Counted from the stretch's first letter, positions 6,764 to 14,270 are shown. The stretch: 14,270 nt of DNA from Nitrospirota bacterium (GCA_016222925.1 JACRQB010000028.1:1-14270); one strand, 5' to 3'. The notes: generated by a model not told the origin, from the letters alone. Numbers and translations are program-made.

Positions 6764-6792
6764 TTGACTCTCCTCAACCCCCTTCATATAAT
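6764..6792 (+). promoter_or_regulatory. Near-consensus sigma70 promoter of the MutL-like operon
   Basis: TTGACT (6764-6769), a spacer of exactly 17 bases and TATAAT (6787-6792) form a strong housekeeping promoter about 40 bases before the ATG at 6832. The predicted leader is about 30 bases long. The close match to consensus suggests constitutive expression. No operator-like palindrome was seen overlapping it. Confidence 0.85.
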
Positions 6793-6831
6793 GCGAACCG
6801 CTGATCGGTTTGCCTTATCTGGCCTGCACTT

Positions 6832-7203
6832 ATGCGATCACTCTTCAAAGGAAATGTAGCTGTAAAACTTGCGAAAGTTCGTGTTGGGCTGCGCCATGCA
6901 TTTGCCGTTCAACCTGAGACTGAGCCCCTCTCCATCGACGATGTTCAATTGCTGGAACGAATAGCCGAGATGATTGTCAAACGCGGCATGGCGGCTCCGG
7001 CGACGATGTTTTTGGAATCCATGGGGCCGATGAACTTCTTGGGAAGTCAGGCCCTGCATTTCATCACGCCGATCATTGATTGCGTGTTGAGTACCAAAGA
7101 AGTTGAGCAGGTCGCGCGATTGCTCGAGCGCCGGGATACAGTGACTCGTCTGATTGCCATCATTGAAGCCAAGTCTGCTCCACAGGGAGCTACGGCTCAA
7201 TGA
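6832..7203 (+). CDS. 123-aa conserved helical protein heading the MutL-like operon
   Basis: A 123-residue soluble protein, largely helical, with no signal peptide. Recognisable blocks are LLERIAEMIVKRGMAAPA (40-57), FLESMGPMNFLGSQALHF (60-77) and the amphipathic RLLERRDTVTRLIAIIE (96-112). I know of no assigned function. I recall similar small proteins with a GSQAL block next to MutL-like genes in Chloroflexota, which would make this a conserved gene pair, but I could not check it. The stop codon overlaps the start of the ATPase gene (ATGA), implying coupled translation and a likely physical partnership. It is first in the operon, directly behind the strong promoter. Confidence 0.8.
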   Translation: MRSLFKGNVAVKLAKVRVGLRHAFAVQPETEPLSIDDVQLLERIAEMIVKRGMAAPATMFLESMGPMNFLGSQALHFITPIIDCVLSTKEVEQVARLLERRDTVTRLIAIIEAKSAPQGATAQ

Positions 7204-7239
7204 CGGCTTCTGCCTCCAGCCCTCCCAAGATCGATCGTC
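7045..7239 (+). repeat. 195-bp near-identical duplicated block, copy 2
   Basis: This is the second copy of 4636-4830, with one mismatch (A at 7098). It ends at the gatcgatcgtc immediately before the point where the mutL N-terminus is missing. Both copies therefore share the same right-hand breakpoint. Confidence 0.95.
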
Positions 7240-8891
7240 GCGGAGTATTGAATGCCATCGCGGAAATCGAAGAACTCTCCGGACGGAAGATTTTAGACGG
7301 AGACAAGATCATCACGCCCTGCCGTGACGACAAGACCGGTGTCGACATCTACATCTCGACCAGCAGCGCCGGCGGTGGGTTGCAGATGATGGTGACCGGT
7401 GTCGTGCAAAACATGACGGGTGAGAGCGCGCAGCGCGCAGCGCTGGGTGCCGGCGCCATTGTGATCGATGTGTTGGCCGCCAACGACGGCCGGTTGCCGC
7501 ATGAAAAAATCGAGCGGATCCGCTCTATGAGGCCGGATATGATTCTGATGTCAGGTGGGACTGATGGAGGGGCGGTCACCCACGTCGTGGAGATGGCGGA
7601 ATATATTGCCGCAGCGGAACCACGGCCCCGGTTCGGCGTGACCTACAAGTTGCCGCTGATCTATGCGGGCAATAAGGAAGCCCACCCGCAAGTGAGAAAG
7701 ATCCTGGAAGATAAGTCGGCGCTGGTCGTTACCGAGAACATTCGACCGGTGCTGGAGCGAGAGAACTTGGCACCGGCGCGCAACAAGATTCACGACCTGT
7801 TTCTTGAGCATGTGATGCAGCAGGCGCCTGGTTATAAGAAGCTCATGGAAATGGCCGGCGCACCGATCATGCCGACTCCCGCTGCAGTCGGCCTCATCAT
7901 GGAGGCGATCGCCAAACGGGAACATCTGAACCTGATCGGTGTGGATATCGGAGGAGCGACGACGGACGTGTTTTCCGTCTTCAACGGCGTCTTCAGCCGG
8001 ACGGTCAGTGCCAATCTCGGCATGTCTTACAGCGTGTCGAATGTGCTTGCGGAAGCGGGACTGGCCAATATCATGCGGTGGGTCCCGTTTACGCTCGATG
8101 AGCAGACGCTGCGCAACCGGATCAAGAACAAGATGATCCGGCCCACCACCATTCCGCAGACGCTCGATGAACTGCAAATCGAACAGGCGATCGCACGGGA
8201 AGCCTTGCGGCTGGCATTGATTCATCATAAGTCGCTCGCGACCGGATTGAAGGGCGTGCAGCAGGAACGAACGATTTCCGACGTCTTCGAACAACAGGTT
8301 TCTGGTAGGACGCTGATCGATATGTTGAAGCTGGATTTGATCGTCGGAAGCGGGGGGATTCTCTCGCACGCTCCGCGGCGGATCCAATCGATGTTGATGA
8401 TGGTCGATGCCTATGAGCCGATGGGCTGTACGCGATTGTCCGTCGACAGCATCTTCATGATGCCGCATCTGGGTGTGCTGTCCACCATCAACGAGAAGGC
8501 AGCCACCGACGTGTTCGTGCGAGATTGCATGATCTATCTTGGGACCTGCGTGGCGCCGATCGGACAGGGAAAGGACGGCGATCTCTGTGCCGATTGTGAA
8601 ATAACCTGGCCGGACGGGAAGACCACGAAAGAGCAATTGAAGTTTGGCGAGTTGAGATTGTTTCCATTGGAGTCCGGCAAACAGGCCACGATCAAGGTTC
8701 AGCCAGCCAAGGGAGTCAACATGGGGTCAGGGGCGGGTGTGGCCGTGACAAAGGAAGTTCATGGTGGCGTCGTTGGGCTGTTGCTCGATGGGCGTGGGCG
8801 ACCGCTCCGACTTCCGGCTGATCAACCAGGCCGTGTCGCGGCGCTGACGAAATGGTTCAGCGCAGTTGGGTTGTACCCAACTGCTAAGTAG
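7200..8891 (+). CDS. MutL/GlmL-like ASKHA ATPase with shortened N-terminus
   Basis: A 563-residue protein of the glutamate mutase MutL (GlmL) family; ASKHA-fold ATPases thought to assist B12-dependent mutases. Visible are the SSAGGGLQMMVTGVV segment (55-69), ALGAGAIVIDVL (81-92), ILMSGGTDGG (115-124), the second phosphate motif GVDIGGATTDVFS (247-259) and the adenosine motif LIVGSGGILSHAP (380-392). About 130 residues at the end extend beyond the clostridial protein. The first phosphate motif (DIGSTxTK) and GxAPTTV segment that should precede GVLNAIAEI are missing; only 14 residues stand before it. Frame 0 upstream is closed by a TGA at 7164, so no longer start exists. ATP binding should be impaired unless the lesion is an assembly error. 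No mutase genes are nearby. Confidence 0.8.
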   Translation: MTASASSPPKIDRRGVLNAIAEIEELSGRKILDGDKIITPCRDDKTGVDIYISTSSAGGGLQMMVTGVVQNMTGESAQRAALGAGAIVIDVLAANDGRLPHEKIERIRSMRPDMILMSGGTDGGAVTHVVEMAEYIAAAEPRPRFGVTYKLPLIYAGNKEAHPQVRKILEDKSALVVTENIRPVLERENLAPARNKIHDLFLEHVMQQAPGYKKLMEMAGAPIMPTPAAVGLIMEAIAKREHLNLIGVDIGGATTDVFSVFNGVFSRTVSANLGMSYSVSNVLAEAGLANIMRWVPFTLDEQTLRNRIKNKMIRPTTIPQTLDELQIEQAIAREALRLALIHHKSLATGLKGVQQERTISDVFEQQVSGRTLIDMLKLDLIVGSGGILSHAPRRIQSMLMMVDAYEPMGCTRLSVDSIFMMPHLGVLSTINEKAATDVFVRDCMIYLGTCVAPIGQGKDGDLCADCEITWPDGKTTKEQLKFGELRLFPLESGKQATIKVQPAKGVNMGSGAGVAVTKEVHGGVVGLLLDGRGRPLRLPADQPGRVAALTKWFSAVGLYPTAK

Positions 8892-8943
8892 TGAGGACTG
8901 GGGTACTGAGGAAAGACGCATTCATTCAGTCCTGGTGAACAAG

Positions 8944-10068
8944 ATGGCCCATTCTTATACCCCTGGCTTAACAGTCACGGATCATACGGTCACCCACCGT
9001 CGGCGCATGTTACCGCTGCCGGGGACGGTTGTGGTCACCGTCGGGGATCTGGTCCATTCCGATCAAGTTGTGGCGCGGGCGGAGTTACCGGGGAAAGTAT
9101 TCCCGGTCAATCTGGCCAATCAGCTCAGCGTGGCTCCGGGTGAGATCAAAGACTATCTCATTAAGAAGGAAGGCGATGTCGTCGAAAAGAACGAAATCCT
9201 CGCTGAGAACAAGCCGTTGATCACATGGTTTAAGACGGAGATTCGTTCGCCGGTCGCGGGGACGATCGAATCGGTGTCGAGCGTTACGGGACAAGTCCTC
9301 TTGCGCGAACCTCCACGGGTGCTTCAGCTGCTCGCCTATGTGGACGGAACCATCATCGAAACGATTCCACAGCAGGGTGTCGTGGTCGAAACAACGTGCA
9401 GCCTTGTCCAGGGGATCTTCGGCATCGGTGGAGAAACGTCCGGGGAAATCGTCATGGCGGTGAAGACGCCTGATGAGCCGTTGACACCGGGTCACTTCAA
9501 TAGCGCCATGAAGGGTACAGTCGTGGTCGGAGGCTCGTTTCTTTCAGCCGAGGCGATGAAGCAGGCCAAGGCGGTTGGTGTCGCCGGTTTGGTGGTCGGC
9601 GGGATTCACGATGAAGATTTGCGCGCCTTGCTGGGCTATGACCTTGGTGTGGCCATTACTGGAACAGAGCAGGTGGGGTTTACGCTGATCCTGACCGAGG
9701 GGTTCGGGACGATTCCGATGGCGGCCAAGACCTTCAAGCTGCTCTCCTCCCATGTCGGCCGGAAGGCGTCAATTTCCGGTGCCACTCAGATCAGAGCCGG
9801 TGTGATTCGTCCTGAGATTATTATTCCGCAGGAACACACCAGCACGAAGGGGGCAGCTCAGTCACAACGCGGGGGTATTCGTCTCGGCGATTCGGTCCGG
9901 ATCATCCGCGATCCGATGTTCGGGCGCATCGGTGAAGTATCGGCGCTTCCATCAGGGCTCACCAAGATTCCCACAGAGAGTGAGGTGCGGGTCTTGGAAG
10001 TGAAATTTTCAGATGGACAGAAAGCCGTCATCCCACGGACGAACATCGAAGTCATCGAAGGGGCATGA
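8944..10068 (+). CDS. Barrel-sandwich (lipoyl-like) and KOW-motif protein, function unknown
   Basis: About 374 residues, soluble, without a leader. Residues 25-120 look like a barrel-sandwich hybrid fold of the biotinyl/lipoyl type: PLPGTVVVTVGDLVHSDQVV, then IKKEGDVVEKNEILAE and RSPVAGTIESVSSVTGQVLL. The lysine hairpin used for cofactor attachment is not evident. The middle (185-265) is an alpha/beta region rich in Gly-Val strands (AVGVAGLVVGGIHDEDL). Residues 314-333 form a KOW-like strand pair (LGDSVRIIRDPMFGRIGEVS), and the end is beta-rich. ATG 8944 is preferred because earlier in-frame starts (8866) overlap mutL and lack support. It may be an adaptor between the ATPase and the membrane proteins encoded next. 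The stop overlaps the next ATG (ATGA). Confidence 0.7.
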   Translation: MAHSYTPGLTVTDHTVTHRRRMLPLPGTVVVTVGDLVHSDQVVARAELPGKVFPVNLANQLSVAPGEIKDYLIKKEGDVVEKNEILAENKPLITWFKTEIRSPVAGTIESVSSVTGQVLLREPPRVLQLLAYVDGTIIETIPQQGVVVETTCSLVQGIFGIGGETSGEIVMAVKTPDEPLTPGHFNSAMKGTVVVGGSFLSAEAMKQAKAVGVAGLVVGGIHDEDLRALLGYDLGVAITGTEQVGFTLILTEGFGTIPMAAKTFKLLSSHVGRKASISGATQIRAGVIRPEIIIPQEHTSTKGAAQSQRGGIRLGDSVRIIRDPMFGRIGEVSALPSGLTKIPTESEVRVLEVKFSDGQKAVIPRTNIEVIEGA

Positions 10069-11407
10069 GCGACGTGAATTCTCAGACCTCAATCGGCCAA
10101 CGGAGCGTATGTTTGGTTGTTCGGACTCTGCTGGTGTCTGGTTGGCTCTGTTCCTCTGCCTTGGGACAGACATCGATCAGCGCTCCCCAAGACATGCGGG
10201 TCTTCGATACACCGAGTGATGGTGGAGGCAGCCTCACCGTGCAGTGGGCTTCTTCATCATGGGATGGTCCGGATGTACGGTATCAAGTTTTGGCCGGCGA
10301 TGCGGCTGCGATTGATCCGGCAGCACTGACGATCGTTGCAGAGTTCCCAGCGAACACGAAATACGTCAAAGACGCAAAGACCGCCTGGTAGCACTGACGA
10401 TCGTTGCAGAGTTCCCAGCGAACACGAAATACGTCAAAGACGCAAAGACCGCCTGGTGGACCAGGAACGTCGACAAGACGTGGCATCAAGTCCTCATCAG
10501 AAGCGCGAAGGGATTCGAGGTCAAGGATGGGACATCCTATGCCGTTGCGGTGGCAGCCGTTCAAGGCGGCCAGCGGATCTTCAGCCCGGTCTTGGTGGCC
10601 GGTCCTTCGCCGGACTGGTTCAATTGGAATCAGCTCAATAATCTCATCATTGCGTTGTCGTTCGGAGGGCTGGTCTTCTACTCGATCAGTTACGCGAAGC
10701 GACACGAGATCTTCCTACGACGGATTCCAGGTCTTGATGCGGTCGATGAGGCGATCGGACGCGCGACGGAGCTGGGCAAGCCGATCCTCTATCTGACCGG
10801 CGCGCATGATCTGCATGATCCCTCCACGATCGCCGCCGCAGTCATTTTAGGGAAAGTTGCCAAACGGGCCGCGCTCTACGAAACGGAATTGCTGGTGCCG
10901 CACCGCGAACCGATCACGATGGCGGTCTGCCAGGAAATTACCAAGCAGGCCTATTTGGAAGCGGGCAAGCCGGATCTCTTCAAAGAAGACGCCAATTTTT
11001 TCATCACTGCCGATCAGTTCAGCTACACGGCGGCAGTGGACGGCATCATGTTGCGGAAGAAGCCGGCCGCGAACTTCTTCATGGGCGCGTACTTCGCCGA
11101 ATCGTTGTTGCTGACGGAGACCGGCGCAAGTACCGGCGCCATTCAGATCGCCGGCACCGACTCGGACCATCAGCTTCCGTTCTTTGTGACGACCTGCGAC
11201 TATACCTTGATCGGCGAGGAGCTCTACGCTGCCAGCGCGTACCTCTCCAAAGAACCGGTGCAGATCGGAACGCTCCGTGGTCAGGATATTGGGAAGGCGG
11301 TCGTTCTGAGTGCCATCGGTATCGGCATCGTATTGGCGACAGTGGGAGCCGTCACCGGCGCGCAATGGCCTCAGCTGTTTCTTGATCTCTTAAGGGATTT
11401 AAAATGA
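10065..11407 (+). pseudogene. FN3 and DUF6754-like membrane protein gene, split by a 68-bp tandem duplication
   Basis: The 5' part encodes 108 residues: a signal peptide ending near SSALGQ and the start of a fibronectin-type-III-like domain (MRVFDTPSDGGGSLTVQWAS). It stops at TAG 10389-10391. The rest is open in another frame. Removing one 68-bp unit leaves 1275 bases, exactly 424 codons plus stop, with FN3 continuing through SYAVAVAAVQGGQRIFSPVL. A membrane segment follows near 168-187, then a cytoplasmic alpha/beta domain (ELGKPILYLTGAHDLHDPST) that I associate with DUF6754, and a second membrane segment near 390-409. Start and stop overlap the neighbouring genes by ATGA, so the intact form fits the operon exactly. 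As given, only a C-terminal 285-residue piece from GTG 10550 could be made by reinitiation. Confidence 0.8.
10322..10457 (+). repeat. Perfect 68-bp tandem duplication inside the DUF6754-like gene
   Basis: Unit 1 is 10322-10389 and unit 2 is 10390-10457; both begin agcactgacgatcg and end gaccgcctggt, with no mismatch. Since 68 is not a multiple of three, the duplication shifts the frame and creates the stop at 10389-10391. Perfect identity means it is very recent or an assembly artefact. Confidence 0.97.
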
Positions 11408-12054
11408 TCTTTCTCCGCCGACAGCTGCCCCTCTTGATCACCTTGGTCACCGGCCTTCTGTTTGCCGCCCAGTATTACGTCCCGCATCCCGCTTCGGAAC
11501 AGATGCTCACCTCCGCGACGAAGTGGCTACAGATTGTCGGTGGGTTTGCCTTGATCTTGGGAGTGACCAGTCTGTTTCATCAGCATGCGGTGAAGATCAG
11601 ACGCCAAGAAGCGGGGTGGGGCTACAGTCTCGTGCTGTACGTCGGGATGCTCGGCACTATCGCGGTTGGGCTCTGGGCCAATGGCAAGGAAAGTGTGGAA
11701 GGCACCATGACGGCCTTCGGCTGGATCTACAACTACATGATGGTCCCGCTGCAAGGAACGATGTTTGCCATCTTGGCCTTTTTTATCGCCTCCGCGGCCT
11801 ATCGCTCGTTCAGGGCCAAGAGTCGTGAAGCGGCCGTGCTGTTGGTTGCAGCGGTGATTGTCATGATGGGACGGGTGCCGTTGGGTGAGTATCTGATTCC
11901 TCTAAGCGGCGACGTCTCTTCTTGGATCTTGAACGTGCTCAACTCTTCCGTGCGTCGGGCCATTCTGATCGGGGTCAGTCTCGGGGCCGTGGCCCTGTCC
12001 TTCAAGATCATCTTCGGCGTGGAGCGGTCGTATCTCGGGGGAGGTAAGGAGTGA
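11404..12054 (+). CDS. Polytopic membrane protein, function unknown
   Basis: A 216-residue integral membrane protein with about six hydrophobic segments, near residues 8-26, 42-58, 74-92, 112-132, 142-160 and 186-204. A basic loop HAVKIRRQEAG (61-71) probably faces the cytoplasm. No catalytic motif is apparent and I do not recognise a named family. Its ATG overlaps the stop of the DUF6754-like gene (ATGA), so the two are translationally coupled and probably form one complex. The short segment VPLGEYLIPLSGDVSSW (158-174) between membrane spans may be an exposed loop. It could anchor or form a channel for the neighbouring proteins, but that is speculation. Confidence 0.8.
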   Translation: MIFLRRQLPLLITLVTGLLFAAQYYVPHPASEQMLTSATKWLQIVGGFALILGVTSLFHQHAVKIRRQEAGWGYSLVLYVGMLGTIAVGLWANGKESVEGTMTAFGWIYNYMMVPLQGTMFAILAFFIASAAYRSFRAKSREAAVLLVAAVIVMMGRVPLGEYLIPLSGDVSSWILNVLNSSVRRAILIGVSLGAVALSFKIIFGVERSYLGGGKE

Positions 12055-12081
12055 GGGGGTAGGGGGGGAGGTGTTGTGGGT

Positions 12082-12906
12082 ATGAGTTTGTCGGAGCGCA
12101 TGCTCAAGATCGATCGGCGGATCATCTTCCTGGTGATCGGTCTCTGCACGCTCTTGCCGTTGCTCTATCCGGTTGGTTTGCCGATCAAGATTTCCTCCGA
12201 AGTGCGTGGCGTGTACGACCATATTGAATCGTTGCCCGAGCAGTCGGTGTTTTTGCTGTCGATCGATTTCGACCCGGCATCCAAACCGGAACTGTACCCA
12301 CAAGCGATTGCCCTCCTGCGTCATGCCTTCAGGAAGCACCTTCGTGTCGTCACGATGACTCTTTGGGTGTCAGGCACCGGCATGGCGGATCAATTAGTGA
12401 CACAAGTGGCCAAAGAGATGGGGAAGGAATACGGAACAGACTATGCCTTTCTCGGATGGAGTCCCGGTGGGCAGGCCGTGATTATCAACATGGGGCAGGA
12501 TCTCTATTCGGCATTTCCCAGCGACTATAGCGGAAAGTCCACGAAAGACTTGCCGGTGTTGGACGGCGTGCGGAGCTTGAAGGATGTTGGGTACATGGTC
12601 AGTTTAGGTGCGGGACGACCGGGGGTGGAAGAGTGGTATGTCTTCGGTAAGGATAAGTATAAGTTCGATCTCGGCGGCGGTTGCACGGGAGTCATGGCGC
12701 CGGGATTGTATCCGTTGCTACGGAGCGGGCAGATCAACGGCCTGATCGGCGGACTCCGGGGTGCGGCAGAATATGAAAGCCTCATCGGCCAAAAGGGCAA
12801 GGCTGTGGCGGGGATGGATGCGCAGTCGGCCACGCATCTCGCCATCATTCTGTTGGTAATCATGTGTAACTTGTTTTACTTTTCGCTGCGGCAGCAGAGA
12901 GGGTGA
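12082..12906 (+). CDS. Membrane-anchored protein with a large extracytoplasmic domain, function unknown
   Basis: A 274-residue protein with an N-terminal membrane anchor (IIFLVIGLCTLLPLLYP, 14-30) and a C-terminal one (HLAIILLVIMCNLFYFSL, 252-269). Between them is an alpha/beta domain of about 210 residues, probably outside the cytoplasm: SVFLLSIDFDPASKPELYPQ (55-74), VVTMTLWVSGTGMADQ (89-104), then GKEYGTDYAFLGWSPGGQAV (114-133) and a Gly-rich block near 198-204. The alternating strands and helices suggest a Rossmann-like fold, but no known catalytic motif is clear. ATG 12082 is chosen because GGAGGT (12067-12072) lies nine bases upstream; a GTG at 12076 is too close to it. Confidence 0.8.
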   Translation: MSLSERMLKIDRRIIFLVIGLCTLLPLLYPVGLPIKISSEVRGVYDHIESLPEQSVFLLSIDFDPASKPELYPQAIALLRHAFRKHLRVVTMTLWVSGTGMADQLVTQVAKEMGKEYGTDYAFLGWSPGGQAVIINMGQDLYSAFPSDYSGKSTKDLPVLDGVRSLKDVGYMVSLGAGRPGVEEWYVFGKDKYKFDLGGGCTGVMAPGLYPLLRSGQINGLIGGLRGAAEYESLIGQKGKAVAGMDAQSATHLAIILLVIMCNLFYFSLRQQRG

Positions 12907-12913
12907 GATACGT

Positions 12914-13675
12914 GTGACTGAGCTACCGTTTGAGTCAATCGTAGGCGCGTGGGTTGCGACAGGGTTGACTCTACTCATCTTTTCATTTCTCTACAAAGAC
13001 AACCCGCTGTTCAAGCTTGCAGAACATCTCTATGTAGGCGTGTCAGTCGGCTATGTGATCGTGAAGACCTACGATACGGTCATCGTACATCTGGTCGTCA
13101 AGCCGATTGTTGAGAATGGTGAATTCGCCTTGCTGATTCCCGTCGCCATTGGGATGCTGATGCTGACTCGGTATGTGCCGAAGGCCGCGTGGATGTCCCG
13201 GTATGCGTTCGCTTTCATTGTCGGGATGGGCGCTGGGTTGGCGATCCCGAGAACAGTCTCATCCTTCATTCTCAAGCAAGTCGAGGATACCATTCGACCG
13301 TTGTTGTCGGTGACCGGACCGGACAGCCTCACGTTTTCGATGAATCTGCTCAATCCAGCCAGCCACCTTAACGCAATTATTATCTTGCTCGGAGTCAGCT
13401 CGGTGTTGTTCTACTTTTTCTTCTCGATCGAGCATAGCGGAGCGGGGAAGGCGGTGGCGCGAACCGGCATCCTCTTCCTGATGATTTCGTTCGGCGCCGG
13501 GTTCGGCTATACGGTCATGGCGCGCATGTCGCTGTTGATCGGCCGCTTGACGGACTTGATCGAATTCTCCGATGCCTCCTATGGCCGTCCGACTGTTTGG
13601 CTGTCGCTCCTCACGATTGGGGCTCTCTTTCTGCTGGCTCGACGAGGTCGAGCACAACCTCCTGATGCTCATTGA
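12914..13675 (+). CDS. Polytopic membrane protein, function unknown
   Basis: A 253-residue integral membrane protein with about seven hydrophobic segments, near 9-27, 38-56, 71-87, 97-113, 152-171, 184-203 and 227-242. A charged or extracytoplasmic loop lies at about 114-150. There are no recognisable catalytic or transport signatures. The start is GTG at 12914, seven bases after the preceding stop and preceded by a GAGGGTGAG ribosome site that overlaps that stop. Together with the 216-aa and 274-aa proteins it forms a set of three adjacent membrane proteins that are probably co-expressed and probably assemble with the DUF6754-like protein. Confidence 0.78.
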   Translation: MTELPFESIVGAWVATGLTLLIFSFLYKDNPLFKLAEHLYVGVSVGYVIVKTYDTVIVHLVVKPIVENGEFALLIPVAIGMLMLTRYVPKAAWMSRYAFAFIVGMGAGLAIPRTVSSFILKQVEDTIRPLLSVTGPDSLTFSMNLLNPASHLNAIIILLGVSSVLFYFFFSIEHSGAGKAVARTGILFLMISFGAGFGYTVMARMSLLIGRLTDLIEFSDASYGRPTVWLSLLTIGALFLLARRGRAQPPDAH

Positions 13676-13725
13676 GAAGGAGGGGTAGTCAAAGCGGTTG
13701 CGGCTTCAACCGTTTGTCCCCTACA

Positions 13726-14270
13726 ATGTCCTTTACTATGATCTCCGGTATCGTAAAAGACCCTGCTCAATACCCTGTCCTGCGGAATCTGCAATTTTCT
13801 CCCATTAAACAGGGAGAGGATCAGCTGATCGTGCTCTGGGACCCCAGTGGTTTGAGCAAAGAGAAGTTGGTTCTGCCGCTCAATTTCTTCTTCATCGTGC
13901 AACATTTCGACGGAGAACATTCCATCCAAGACATCGGTGCTCTGTATCTGAAACGGTTCGGCGAGTTTCTGATGCCGAATAAGGTAGAGCAGCTCGTGAT
14001 GGATTTGGAGCAGAAACTCTTTTTGGAGGGGGAACGGGTCGAGGCTACCAAGCAACAGGCTCGGATTGCGTATCGGCGGCAACCAATCCGGCAGGCGGCG
14101 TTTGCCGGTCGCAGCTATGAGGCGGACGGTGTCAAACTGAAGAAGCAGATCGATGGGTTTTTTACATCCGGCGAGGGGCCTGACTTTAAGCCGTCAGAGA
14201 ACCGAGGCAAATTGATCAAGGGGCTGGTCGCCCCCACGTATGATCTTAAACAAGCCGGATCGGTCTACGC
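13726..14270 (+). CDS. MEMO-like (AmmeMemoRadiSam system protein B) protein with N-terminal PqqD-like domain, partial
   Basis: 181 codons are visible before the window ends. Residues about 45-105 (LNFFFIVQHFDGEHSIQDIG, then KVEQLVMDLEQKLFLEG) resemble the small winged-helix PqqD-like domain often found with radical-SAM systems. From 124 on, AAFAGRSYEADGVKLKKQID matches the start of the MEMO fold (AGxFYPxD). At 167-181, GLVAPTYDLKQAGSVY aligns with the conserved (V/I)APHxDYxxxG, but the metal-ligand His is Thr171. MEMO-type proteins adopt a dioxygenase-like fold, and bacterial ones sit beside AMMECR1 and radical-SAM proteins. The start is ATG 13726 (Met5 at 13738 is possible); the ribosome site is weak. 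It follows the membrane-protein genes after 50 bases and may be the next member of the operon. Confidence 0.75.
   Translation, partial: MSFTMISGIVKDPAQYPVLRNLQFSPIKQGEDQLIVLWDPSGLSKEKLVLPLNFFFIVQHFDGEHSIQDIGALYLKRFGEFLMPNKVEQLVMDLEQKLFLEGERVEATKQQARIAYRRQPIRQAAFAGRSYEADGVKLKKQIDGFFTSGEGPDFKPSENRGKLIKGLVAPTYDLKQAGSVY

Noticed and set aside
7551..8636. A 361-codon minus-strand open frame opposite the MutL-like gene
   Set aside because: It is a shadow of the GC-rich coding strand: the plus-strand frame carries clear family motifs, while this one is His/Arg-rich without any.
8866..8943. An N-terminal extension of the barrel-sandwich protein from ATG 8866
   Set aside because: It would overlap the mutL end by 26 bases, and the extra 26 residues have no domain character; ATG 8944 begins just before the conserved-looking region.

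Overview
The window looks like chromosomal DNA of a Nitrospira-type bacterium (phylum Nitrospirota). This is an inference from moderately high GC, from the phospholipid genes pgsA/plsY, from a palindromic intergenic element of a kind I remember as abundant in Nitrospira genomes, and from a long operon built around a glutamate-mutase-MutL-like ATPase. No rRNA or tRNA gene, CRISPR array or complete insertion sequence was seen.

Positions 1-1878 (+ strand) hold the tail of a probable pgsA, a 124-bp palindromic element, a lipoprotein esterase of the PHB-depolymerase/LpqC type and plsY. Positions 2033-3908 (- strand) are accessory: a trypsin-like protease without a signal peptide, a gene-poor 440-bp stretch, and a BrnT-type toxin with its antitoxin. 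Positions 4080-4963 (+) are a damaged partial copy of the head of the operon that follows: the same promoter, a small lipoprotein gene, a paralogue of the operon's first gene, and a frameshifted stub of mutL. Positions 5042-6631 (-) carry a PP-loop protein related to asparagine synthetases, sitting between the two copies.

Positions 6764 to the right edge (+) form a long co-directional gene set with a near-consensus sigma70 promoter. In order they are a 123-aa helical protein, a MutL/GlmL-like ASKHA ATPase, a barrel-sandwich/KOW protein, an FN3-DUF6754-like membrane protein, three further membrane proteins, and the start of a MEMO-like (AmmeMemoRadiSam protein B) gene. Several junctions are ATGA overlaps. 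No B12-dependent mutase subunit is present, so the ATPase probably serves this membrane-protein set and not a mutase. This is the best candidate for an undescribed system.

The locus carries signs of rearrangement. A 195-bp block (194/195 identical) is shared by the two operon heads. Both mutL copies break at the same base and miss different parts of the N-terminus, so the long copy lacks the first phosphate-binding motif of the ASKHA fold. A perfect 68-bp tandem duplication frameshifts the DUF6754-like gene, and removing one unit restores a 424-codon reading frame. These could be real lesions or assembly errors, and the sequence alone cannot decide.
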